Positions 7,541-14,631 of a DNA stretch of 40,387 bases are shown here, piece by piece. Below the pieces are notes generated by a model. It was not told where the DNA came from and made no database searches. It was given only the letters and a program-made list of their open reading frames with translations. Each line of letters opens with the position of its first letter. Position 1 is the first letter of the stretch. The stretch comes from Sulfurimonas sp. (GTDB taxonomy: Bacteria > Campylobacterota > Campylobacteria > Campylobacterales > Sulfurimonadaceae), in the NCBI GenBank assembly GCA_028689055.1, contig JAQTWZ010000001.1, positions 170,786 to 211,172 of the forward strand, written 5' to 3'. A program made the translations under genes and the position numbers.

Positions 7541-8188
7541 CTAACAAAAAGTTATCAACCTCTTTTCTATCCTCAACTCTTTAAATCCGAACTCTTTTTG
7601 TATCCAAAGAAAACTCTCTTTTGTGTAGAAAAATACATGCGTTGCGTCATTTTTGTAGTACCACTTACCAAAATCAATACTATCATCATAGATATCGCTC
7701 ATGAGATAAAGTTTCCCGCCATCGCCCAAAAGCCTCTTCAAAAGTGCGAACTCTTTGTGTGGATTGTAAAAATGCTCTATCACTTCACACGCCGCGACAT
7801 AGTCGTATTTTTTTTCTAAAAGTGCTGCGTTTGGATGAAAAAAGGGATCGTATTGTTCTATCTTATAGCCGGCGTCTTGCATGAGTTTGGAGACTATAGG
7901 CGCTCTTCCTGCTCCAAAATCCAGACCTTTTGCACTGCATTTGTACTCTTTTTGTATCGCTTGCGTCATCGGTGAGACGAACTTTTGATACCCTTTATCT
8001 TCGACATTGTCATCATGCAGCTCATAACGCGCTTTTTCCTGACTTGCGTTTGGGAGTTTTGCACTATCGGCAAAAATGGAGTGGCAGGTTTCACATAAAA
8101 AATAATCACACTCAAAACTTTTCGTCTTATCTCGATAAAAAAGTTTTGCTTTTTGTGAACAAAGCGGACATTTTTGTTCTTGCGTCAT
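7541..8188 (-). CDS. Class I SAM-dependent methyltransferase with N-terminal zinc ribbon
   Basis: 215-aa cytosolic protein. C7/C10 (CPLC) and C32/C35 (CETC) form a zinc-ribbon knuckle. The SAM-binding motif I is LDFGAG at 89-94, the acidic loop is EQYDPF, and ACEVIEHFYNP is the region typical of methyltransferase type 11/23 proteins. GKLYLMSDIYDD and the TYTKESF-like HVFFYTKESFLWIQKEFGF follow. The methyl acceptor is unknown. The start ATG overlaps the stop of the upstream phosphodiesterase by four bases (8185-8188), so it is the third gene of a reverse-strand operon. It contains AAACGCA words at 7827 and 8045, like native genes here. Confidence 0.88.
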   Translation of the reverse strand: MTQEQKCPLCSQKAKLFYRDKTKSFECDYFLCETCHSIFADSAKLPNASQEKARYELHDDNVEDKGYQKFVSPMTQAIQKEYKCSAKGLDFGAGRAPIVSKLMQDAGYKIEQYDPFFHPNAALLEKKYDYVAACEVIEHFYNPHKEFALLKRLLGDGGKLYLMSDIYDDSIDFGKWYYKNDATHVFFYTKESFLWIQKEFGFKELRIEKRLITFC

Positions 8189-8940
8189 GATTTGTTTTCC
8201 TTGTAAAGTGTGTCTGTAAAGATGGCATTTACACCCATAGCAAAAAGCTCATCTCTGCGCCTAGCGCTGTTGATGGTATAAACACCAACAAAAAAACCCT
8301 TATCTCTGAGCATCTTTACCGTTTGTCGATCGACAAGCAGATCATCAAGATTATAAACCTCTACTTGCAGTTCTTGTAGATAAGTGAAGAGATTTTGCGG
8401 ATGTGCACCTTCTACAAGTGCCGCAGTAGGGATTTGCGGCATTTTTGCTTTTATCAAACGCAGATAATCATGCCGAAATGAAGAGAGTAACACCCTATCC
8501 TCGACTTCATATTTTTGTACAAGTTCAAGCACAAGAGAGACAAAGAGTTCATCGTCAAAATATGCGCTGATATCTTTAAGCTCGATATTGAGATAAAGCC
8601 TTTTTTCTTTGACAAAGACAAGTGTCGCCTCTAGTGTGGGTATTTTTTCTCCCTCTTCGCACTCAAGCTTCAAAAGCTCTTCGTAGGAAAAATCACAAAC
8701 ATTATATGGCTTGCGTTTTTTAAACGCAGCGATATTTGCGACATTTGTGGTCCTCTCAAGCGTATCGTCGTGCATGAGCACAACAACTCTATCACGACTC
8801 AGTTGCACATCTATCTCGATAAAATCCCCTCTTCCCTCGCCTAAACGCAGTGCCTTTAAAGTGTTTTCAGGAGCGAGGCTTCTGGCTCCGCGATGTGCGC
8901 CGATAAGTCCAGATTTTGCAAAAAGCGTCAAAAAATTCAT
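8185..8940 (-). CDS. Glycerophosphodiester phosphodiesterase
   Basis: Hydrolyses glycerophosphodiesters to glycerol-3-phosphate and an alcohol. The 251-aa GDPD TIM barrel has GAHRGARSLAPENTLKAL at the N-terminus with catalytic H16-R17 and E25-N26, then EIDVQLSRDRVVVLMHDD with metal ligands E42 and D44 and the second catalytic H57. YLNIELKD and VGVYTINSARRRDELFAMGV are the later blocks. No signal peptide is seen, so it is probably cytosolic like UgpQ rather than periplasmic GlpQ. It overlaps the neighbours on both sides by four bases, coupling it to an acyltransferase gene and a methyltransferase; a lipid-turnover role is plausible. An inverted AAACGCA pair sits at 8712-8728. Confidence 0.93.
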   Translation of the reverse strand: MNFLTLFAKSGLIGAHRGARSLAPENTLKALRLGEGRGDFIEIDVQLSRDRVVVLMHDDTLERTTNVANIAAFKKRKPYNVCDFSYEELLKLECEEGEKIPTLEATLVFVKEKRLYLNIELKDISAYFDDELFVSLVLELVQKYEVEDRVLLSSFRHDYLRLIKAKMPQIPTAALVEGAHPQNLFTYLQELQVEVYNLDDLLVDRQTVKMLRDKGFFVGVYTINSARRRDELFAMGVNAIFTDTLYKENKS

Positions 8941-10136
8941 TGTGCGAATACTCCTTTTGTACGCAGTTCATGAGCTACGGCTTCTTTGGTGTTTTCGACG
9001 ATTTCCTCTACTCTTAGCCCTTTGGGATAGATGGGCTGGAGATAATGCACTTTTATTTTTCTGGGCAATGGAAATATTTTGCCGCTTCCAAGCGCTTCAA
9101 AACTTCCATCTATCATCACGGGAACAACAGGCACATTATAAATCTTCGCTAGCATCGCAAAAAAAGGACGAAATTCAAGGAGTTTTCTATCGCGTGTTCT
9201 TGCCCCTTCGGGAAAAATCACAAGGTTTTTTTTCTCCTGCAACGGCAATGCCACATACTGCATCGTGTGTTTGAGGTTTTCATTTGCGTCGATAAGTATC
9301 GTCTGTCCATTGTCTGCAACAGGTTTTAAAAGCTTCGTTCCAAAGACATTTTTGTACGCCAAAAAAAAGGTATTTGTTACAATTTTCCAAGGCAAAGAAG
9401 ACTCCATCAAAAAACCGTCAAGCATACTCTGATGCGAAGGGGCGAAGATACATGAGCGCTTTGGGATATTCTCTACGCCGGTGATTTCGAGACGAAAATA
9501 GAGTTTAAAAAGTGGTAAAAGAGTGATTTTGTAGAGTGACATGATAAAAGGAGAAGAACGCAATTTTTCGGCGATAGGCTCTTGTAAGACTTCTACAAGG
9601 CTTTTTCCTGCGTTTTGCACTCGCTCATGATGGGTTTTGATATAAGCATATAGTTCGTTTAAGCGCATCATTGACGCAAAATTTTTCTCATCTACAACAA
9701 CTCCGAAACTCTCGGCAACAAAGATAAAAAGCTCCACATAATCTATAGAATCAAGCCCCAAATCAAGCTCCAAATGTGAGGTGAACTCTATAGTTGCATC
9801 ACTGCGCTCATGTAAAAAAGAGAGAAGTTTTTGGTATATCGCATCCTCTTGCACAAAAGCACAAGAGAGCTCAAAGGCAGGATGAATAATCTCAAAACCA
9901 CGGATTTTCGCCTCTTCTTTTGCTTCAAGATTGTAAAGCTCTATCGCATACCAGCGAAGTTCTTCTTTGATGTTGATGATATTTACCCTTTGAAGCGCCT
10001 CAAAATCAGGATACATTTTCGCAAAAATCACTCCATTTTGAAGAGAAATTTTTATATCTTTGAGATAAGGCGTAAGTGATAAAATTCTTTGTTCTATCGT
10101 CTTAAAATCTATTAGACTTCTTTCATAACTCATCAT
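8937..10136 (-). CDS. Acyl-ligase C-terminal remnant fused to ACP and 1-acylglycerol-3-phosphate acyltransferase
   Basis: 399 aa in three parts. Residues 1-88 resemble the small C-terminal domain of AMP-forming acyl-CoA/acyl-ACP synthetases (IDFKTIEQRI, FAKMYPDFEALQRVNI, EAKIRGFEIIH). Residues about 95-175 are an acyl carrier protein domain with the phosphopantetheine serine S130 in LGLDSIDYVEL. Residues about 190-399 are a PlsC domain with the HQSMLD box (HX4D), FPEGARTRD and PVVPVMIDGSFE. The large AMP-binding domain that should precede the first part is absent, and the gene starts right where a decayed IS5 transposase begins (10133). The ACP and acyltransferase modules look intact, so phospholipid acylation is still plausible. 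Whether the ATG at 10136 is used is unknown. Confidence 0.8.
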   Translation of the reverse strand: MMSYERSLIDFKTIEQRILSLTPYLKDIKISLQNGVIFAKMYPDFEALQRVNIINIKEELRWYAIELYNLEAKEEAKIRGFEIIHPAFELSCAFVQEDAIYQKLLSFLHERSDATIEFTSHLELDLGLDSIDYVELFIFVAESFGVVVDEKNFASMMRLNELYAYIKTHHERVQNAGKSLVEVLQEPIAEKLRSSPFIMSLYKITLLPLFKLYFRLEITGVENIPKRSCIFAPSHQSMLDGFLMESSLPWKIVTNTFFLAYKNVFGTKLLKPVADNGQTILIDANENLKHTMQYVALPLQEKKNLVIFPEGARTRDRKLLEFRPFFAMLAKIYNVPVVPVMIDGSFEALGSGKIFPLPRKIKVHYLQPIYPKGLRVEEIVENTKEAVAHELRTKGVFAQ

Positions 10137-10569
10137 AAAACACCAATTTTTCTATCATGGTTTACAAACGCACAGATTAGATTGAAACGTAATCCGAACC
10201 GTTTTCGGTTGTTGTGATACGTTCCACTTAGTATTTTAAAGGTCTTGAGTCTTGTATTGGTATGCTCAACAATAATATGGACAGATACTTTGGCTTTATT
10301 GACTAGTTTATTTTCTTTGGTCAGAGGATGCAATTTACTCTTCTTTTAGGAAGTTCACTATTCGTATGAAGTGAATGGAGACCAAGATAGCCGTTGTCTA
10401 CTCTAATTTTGGTCTCATTTTTGATGGGCTTGACCTTCTGTATTTTTTCGTATTTATCCATACTTGCCCAAAGCAATTTTTGAACCACTATTTTTTTTGG
10501 GGGGGAAGGTGAAACCCCATTGACTTGGCGATCAAGATCATTAACCGTTTTATGCGAGTGTTGCTTCAA
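10133..10569 (-). pseudogene. IS5-family transposase, frameshifted C-terminal half
   Basis: Two overlapping reverse-strand frames join into one transposase tail. The upstream frame (10569-10321) gives KIRVDNGYLGLHSLHTNSEL, matching the DxGYxG region of IS5-type DDE enzymes. After a frameshift near 10330 the second frame (10333-10133) gives HPLTKENKLVNKAKVSVHII, then VEHTNTRLKTFKILSGTYHN and RKRFGLRFNLICAFVN. These carry the catalytic glutamate block (VEH...RLK) and the usual C-terminus. The N-terminal half with the first two aspartates is missing or unrecognisable, and a T8/G7 homopolymer at about 10489-10505 disrupts the upstream part. It is not functional. Confidence 0.8.
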
Positions 10570-10639
10570 AAGAGAACTTCACACAATAAGGTCTATTCAC
10601 TTCATTAGTGTTTGATTATCAGAGTGTGGCAAAACTCAT

Positions 10640-10698
10640 TCGATGCTTCTTTAGGAATTGGAATGTGACAAGTAGAAATTCAAAATATAGGACTCTGC
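10640..10698 (+). repeat. 59-bp direct repeat, copy 2
   Basis: 56 of 59 bases match 6882-6940. This copy has an in-frame TGA where copy 1 reads through. The remaining gap on either side (10570-10639 and 10699-10810) shows no gene I can support. Confidence 0.85.
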
Positions 10699-10810
10699 AT
10701 GTGTTTCTTTAAACTTTCTCATAGAAATAAGATTTTTGATAGTTTGAGTATTTTTTTAAACCTTTTATATCTTTGGCTCTATTTTTTAAGTCAATGGGAT
10801 TGGGGGCTCT

Positions 10811-11836
10811 TTAAAGAAAGATTATCTTCGATCCAACATATAAAAACTCCAACTCATCCGAGCCTTCTTTGTATAAAAGCGGAGAGTCGAGATCTATATA
10901 AGCTATCACATCATCAAACGCCATCGCCAAATGCAAGGCTGCGTTTATGGAAAGCGGACCTTCCAACATAGAGCCCAACATACATCTGATACCGTGTGCT
11001 CTTGCATACTTTAGTATCTCCACCGCCTTACTTATGCCGCCGCACTTCATGAGCTTGATATTTATCATATCTGCGTATCTGCCCTCATGTACTTTGATAA
11101 CATCTTCAAGTGTAAAAACCGCTTCATCCGCAAGGATAGGGATAGGACTCTCCAGTGTGATTTTTTTCAGTCCAGCAAGGTCATGAGCTACGACTGGTTG
11201 TTCGATGAGTTCTATTTTTATCCCTTTTACCGCGTTTATAAAAAGCAGCGACTCTTCCAGACTCCACGCCTGATTTGCATCGACAAGTATCTTCACTTTT
11301 GGTAACTCAAACGCAAGCTCCGATATCACCGCGATAGCGTGTTTGACGTCACTGCCTACTTTGACTTTGAGGATGTTTATCCCCGCATCATACGCCTCTT
11401 TTGCATCACACAGCATTGTATCAAGCGTACCTAGACTGATAGTAATATCGGTTTGAAGTTCTCTAGCTCTTTCGCCTCCAAGAAACTTATAAAGCGGCTC
11501 ACCAAACTCTTGTGCCAAAAGCGAAACAAACGCCATATCAAGCGCAGCCTTTGCGGAACTGCCTATATTTTTCTGCTCATGAAGCAGTTGCAGGGCTTCT
11601 TTGGGATATTTTCCTTGAAGTGCTTCTTTGACACTTTCTATTGAAGTGAGGATATCTTCTATCCCTTCATTTGTTATAGCCTTCGTTGCGGGTGCTTCCC
11701 CATAAGCAAAACTTGCGTTTTGACACACGACTTTTACCCTGACAAACTCCACGGCTTCTACGCGACGAAGTGCCGTAACAAAAGGGGTTTTGAGTGCAAT
11801 ACTTTTGACCTCCGTATCTATAGATGTTATTTTCAT
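10811..11836 (-). CDS. Dipeptide epimerase (L-Ala-D/L-Glu epimerase-like), enolase superfamily
   Basis: 341-aa cytosolic enzyme of the MR/MLE group of the enolase superfamily, likely converting L-Ala-D-Glu from peptidoglycan recycling to L-Ala-L-Glu. The acid-base lysines are in KVK (K157, K159) and IKLMKCGG (K261 or K264). Metal ligands are D186 (VDANQAW), E212 (IEQP) and D237 (ADEAV). GSMLEGPLSINAALHLAMAF and YIDLDSP are the usual C-terminal substrate blocks. The start overlaps the upstream DUF819 gene by four bases. Substrate assignment rests on overall resemblance; related epimerases with other dipeptide preferences cannot be excluded. Confidence 0.88.
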   Translation of the reverse strand: MKITSIDTEVKSIALKTPFVTALRRVEAVEFVRVKVVCQNASFAYGEAPATKAITNEGIEDILTSIESVKEALQGKYPKEALQLLHEQKNIGSSAKAALDMAFVSLLAQEFGEPLYKFLGGERARELQTDITISLGTLDTMLCDAKEAYDAGINILKVKVGSDVKHAIAVISELAFELPKVKILVDANQAWSLEESLLFINAVKGIKIELIEQPVVAHDLAGLKKITLESPIPILADEAVFTLEDVIKVHEGRYADMINIKLMKCGGISKAVEILKYARAHGIRCMLGSMLEGPLSINAALHLAMAFDDVIAYIDLDSPLLYKEGSDELEFLYVGSKIIFL

Positions 11837-12963
11837 TGTGCTATCCCTATCAATATATTTCCTACTATCAAACCGCCGAATGTTCCTATAAGATAACCCA
11901 TAATCGCCATAATCACACCGATGCCTACAAGATTTTTGTCATACGCCGCAGCCAAGATGGGAGCTGAGGCAACACCTCCGATATTTGAAAGAGAAGCAAC
12001 TGCAATAGAGAAAAGATCAAGCCCAAAAAGTCTCGCCGCCACAACCATCAAAACTCCGTGTACAGCCAAGATACAAAAGCCGGCAAAAACATAAACTCCA
12101 AGCCCGCTAAAACTCTCAAAAACTGCCTGAGAACCTATCAGCGCCACCAAAAGATAGAGCATACTTGTCGCAACTTCATTGGCGCCGTTAAGGTTTTTGA
12201 GTCTTGTCAACGAGCCCCCGACTCCAAAGATCGTCGCAAGCAAAACGACGGTCGTAGTGCTGTTGAGAAACTCTATATAATTTGCAAGTATTTGCGAAAC
12301 AAGAGATATCAAAAGAGCCAAGAATATCAAAAGCCAGTAGCGTTTTGCCCCCATCTGACAAGCGCAGCCTATTGCACTCATAGAGGCAAGGTTCGCCTCA
12401 CTTTTGGTAAATCTGTTAAACGCAGCGGCAAAAGGAACCAAAAATAGAAGTAACATCACCCAGAGTGTATAGTTTACGCTATCAACTACAAGAGCAAATC
12501 CAAAAGCCTCTTGACTCACACCAAGAGCCGAACCGACCGCTATCATATTTGCCGTGCCACCCATCCAACTCCCAGCCAAAGCTCCAAACGCAGCCGCCAT
12601 ATCTCTATCAAAAGCAAACAGATAAGAGACCACGACAAAGGCGATAAACAAAGAAACTACTGCCATAATATAAGCAATAGTGAGTTTTTTGCCAAGTTTG
12701 AAAAAATGTTTGAGGTCGATTTGCAAAAGCATCAAAAAGAGCATTGCAGGCAAAAGATTTGTTTTTGCCAATGTGTATATCGCGCTTATCTCTTTATTGG
12801 AGTCAAAAAAACCAACACTTGCAAGAAACATAGTATAGGCATAAATCATCACAACCGCAGGAATATATTTGAAGATTTTCAGATGTGCCTTTTGCTCCAA
12901 AAGAGCAAACGCAGTGGCACTAAACGCAAGGGTAAAAAGATAAGTAAGCGGGGATGTTATCAA
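11833..12963 (-). CDS. DUF819 family integral membrane protein
   Basis: 376-aa inner-membrane protein with about ten hydrophobic segments. The glycine/alanine-rich block AAAFGALAGSWMGGTANMIAVGSALGV and the later ASLSNIGGVASAPILAAAYD are typical of the DUF819 (YjcL-like) family, which has a two-fold inverted-repeat, transporter-like arrangement. Substrate is unknown. Its stop overlaps the start of the dipeptide epimerase by four bases, so it is the first gene of a two-gene reverse-strand operon. That pairing suggests, as inference, transport of a peptide or peptidoglycan fragment. It shares a 66-bp gap with the divergent DUF4139 gene. Confidence 0.85.
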   Translation of the reverse strand: MITSPLTYLFTLAFSATAFALLEQKAHLKIFKYIPAVVMIYAYTMFLASVGFFDSNKEISAIYTLAKTNLLPAMLFLMLLQIDLKHFFKLGKKLTIAYIMAVVSLFIAFVVVSYLFAFDRDMAAAFGALAGSWMGGTANMIAVGSALGVSQEAFGFALVVDSVNYTLWVMLLLFLVPFAAAFNRFTKSEANLASMSAIGCACQMGAKRYWLLIFLALLISLVSQILANYIEFLNSTTTVVLLATIFGVGGSLTRLKNLNGANEVATSMLYLLVALIGSQAVFESFSGLGVYVFAGFCILAVHGVLMVVAARLFGLDLFSIAVASLSNIGGVASAPILAAAYDKNLVGIGVIMAIMGYLIGTFGGLIVGNILIGIAQ

Positions 12964-13029
12964 GATTTACCTTTTATTTTTTCTAGAAGTGTATCATATA
13001 TTTAAAGCACACTCGACCAAGGAGTCACT

Positions 13030-14385
13030 ATGAAAACTGCAATATCTCTCTTCCTCGCCTCAAGTCTATTTTACGGCACACTTTGGGCAGCTACTCTAAG
13101 CAAGCGTACGGCGGAGGATTCGCTTATTGTTTATAACAGCAACATAGGTCTTGTACATGAGCAACGAGATCTGAGTATCATCCAAGAAGAACAGAGTATA
13201 GTTTATGAGGGTGTCGCTAGCAGTATAGATGTCGATTCTATCAATGTAGCGCTTCCTCAGGAGTTAGAGCTAAAATCCCAACAATACCGCTTTGATAAAC
13301 TCACACAAAACAAACTTCTCGAAGCACATATAGATAAAAGTATCGAAGTACGCCTGCCGCGTGATGGACAAAGCTTTAAGATTATCAGCGCTACGCTTCT
13401 CTCAAGTGAAGGAGCAAAGTCGATCGTTCGCGCGATGGATGGCAATATCATCACGGTGAACTCTGATGATATTATCTTCCGTGACATTCCCAAAGAACTT
13501 ATCACAAAAGCCTCTCTGGTGTGGAATGTAGATGTCAAACAAGATACCAACGCCCCAATGGAGCTGGACTATCTCATCAAAAATATCTCATGGCAGAGTA
13601 ACTATATCCTCAATCTCTCACAAAACGATGCCTCACTTGATGGCTGGATCAGCATAGATAACCGCTCAGGCAAAGCGTATGATACTGTCGATTTGTATGT
13701 ACTTGCGGGAGATATCAACAGAGCTACACAAACACCGATTTACTATAAAGAAGCAAGAGCCATGACACTTGCCAATACTCCGCAAGTCACGCATGAGGCG
13801 CATGAAGGTTACCATTTTTACACCGTCCCTTTTAAAGTCTCACTAGCAAACAATGAAAAAACGCAGATAAAATTTATCAGCAAAACGCAGATTCCCCTGC
13901 AGAGAAAACTTCGGGTTTTACTCTCCGATCCAAGATATTTGAGTGCTCATGAAGAGCACAGTGTTCTCCAATATGTGCGTTTGTCCGCTCTTGATACCGC
14001 ACTGCCAAAAGGAGTTGTACGAAGTTATTCCAAACTGGGTGAGACAAATATTTTGCTAGGTGAGAGTTTGCTTGCACATACGCCTAAAGAATCAGCCATA
14101 GAACTTGAACTAGGAAAAAGTTTTGATCTCAAAGTCACGGAGAGTATAGAATCAAGAGATGATGATACTACCCATTTTCGCTCTACCATACGATACACAC
14201 TCAAAAATAGCGCAAATGAGGCAAAAACTATAGAGATGCTTGTACCTTTTATCAAAAGCCAAAACGCTACGGTAGAGACAGAATATCCCTTCAAGTTTGC
14301 TCATGGAGAGAGCGTAGCTTTTGAAGTGCCTCTTGAAGCAATGGGTACAAAAGAGATATTAGTTCATTTTAACTCTCTAAAATAG
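13030..14385 (+). CDS. DUF4139 domain-containing exported protein
   Basis: 451 aa with a signal peptide at 1-21 (MKTAISLFLASSLFYGTLWA). The mature region opens with an SLIVYNSNIGLVHEQRDLSI block followed by GVASSIDVDSINVALP, then SWQSNYILNLSQNDASLDGW; these are hallmarks of the DUF4139 family of envelope proteins. The C-terminal half is beta-rich and ends MGTKEILVHFNSLK. Function is unknown; it is probably periplasmic or surface-attached. AAGGAG sits close before the ATG. The gene is divergent from the DUF819 operon and convergent with the helicase. It carries three AAACGCA-family words. Confidence 0.82.
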   Translation: MKTAISLFLASSLFYGTLWAATLSKRTAEDSLIVYNSNIGLVHEQRDLSIIQEEQSIVYEGVASSIDVDSINVALPQELELKSQQYRFDKLTQNKLLEAHIDKSIEVRLPRDGQSFKIISATLLSSEGAKSIVRAMDGNIITVNSDDIIFRDIPKELITKASLVWNVDVKQDTNAPMELDYLIKNISWQSNYILNLSQNDASLDGWISIDNRSGKAYDTVDLYVLAGDINRATQTPIYYKEARAMTLANTPQVTHEAHEGYHFYTVPFKVSLANNEKTQIKFISKTQIPLQRKLRVLLSDPRYLSAHEEHSVLQYVRLSALDTALPKGVVRSYSKLGETNILLGESLLAHTPKESAIELELGKSFDLKVTESIESRDDDTTHFRSTIRYTLKNSANEAKTIEMLVPFIKSQNATVETEYPFKFAHGESVAFEVPLEAMGTKEILVHFNSLK

Positions 14386-14410
14386 TTTTTTTGTAGTTAG
14401 CCTCCTTTGA

Positions 14411-14517
14411 AGAATTAAATTATGAGTTAGGTACAAGCGTAAATCAGAATCTTGTTTCTTACTTTGCTTATAGAGCAACTAAAGTAGGGGTTGAGGGAAT
14501 TATTTCTGTTTTTTAGG
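14411..14517 (+). pseudogene. Unrecognised 35-codon gene tail
   Basis: A forward frame reads EELNYELGTSVNQNLVSYFA and YRATKVGVEGIISVF before TAG. The alternating pattern and final Phe resemble the last strands of an outer-membrane barrel. No start codon in a plausible place. It is followed by AGGGGCGA, also seen at 6976. The rest of 14386-14612 holds nothing else I can support. Confidence 0.25.
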
Positions 14518-14612
14518 GGCGATTCACTAGATGAATTTTAGTAGAGATAACTATAAGTGTAAAGAGAAGAAAAATGTGTTGTTTTATGAAGAAAAAAGAA
14601 TGTGAGCTTAAA

Positions 14613-14631
14613 GCAGAGAATTAATCTCTGC
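14613..14631 (-). terminator. Hairpin overlapping the helicase stop codon
   Basis: GCAGAGA (14613-14619) pairs with TCTCTGC (14625-14631) around a five-base loop that includes part of the TAA. On the minus strand it is followed by TTTAAGC and, further on, a T-rich stretch. A possible terminator; the stem is short. Confidence 0.45.

Noticed and set aside
8711-9274. 187-codon forward frame across the phosphodiesterase and acyltransferase genes
   Set aside because: Lies antisense to two genes with clear catalytic motifs and has no ribosome site.
12058-13005. Forward frames of 129 and 164 codons inside the DUF819 gene
   Set aside because: Antisense shadows rich in Lys, His and Gln, produced by the hydrophobic codons on the true strand.
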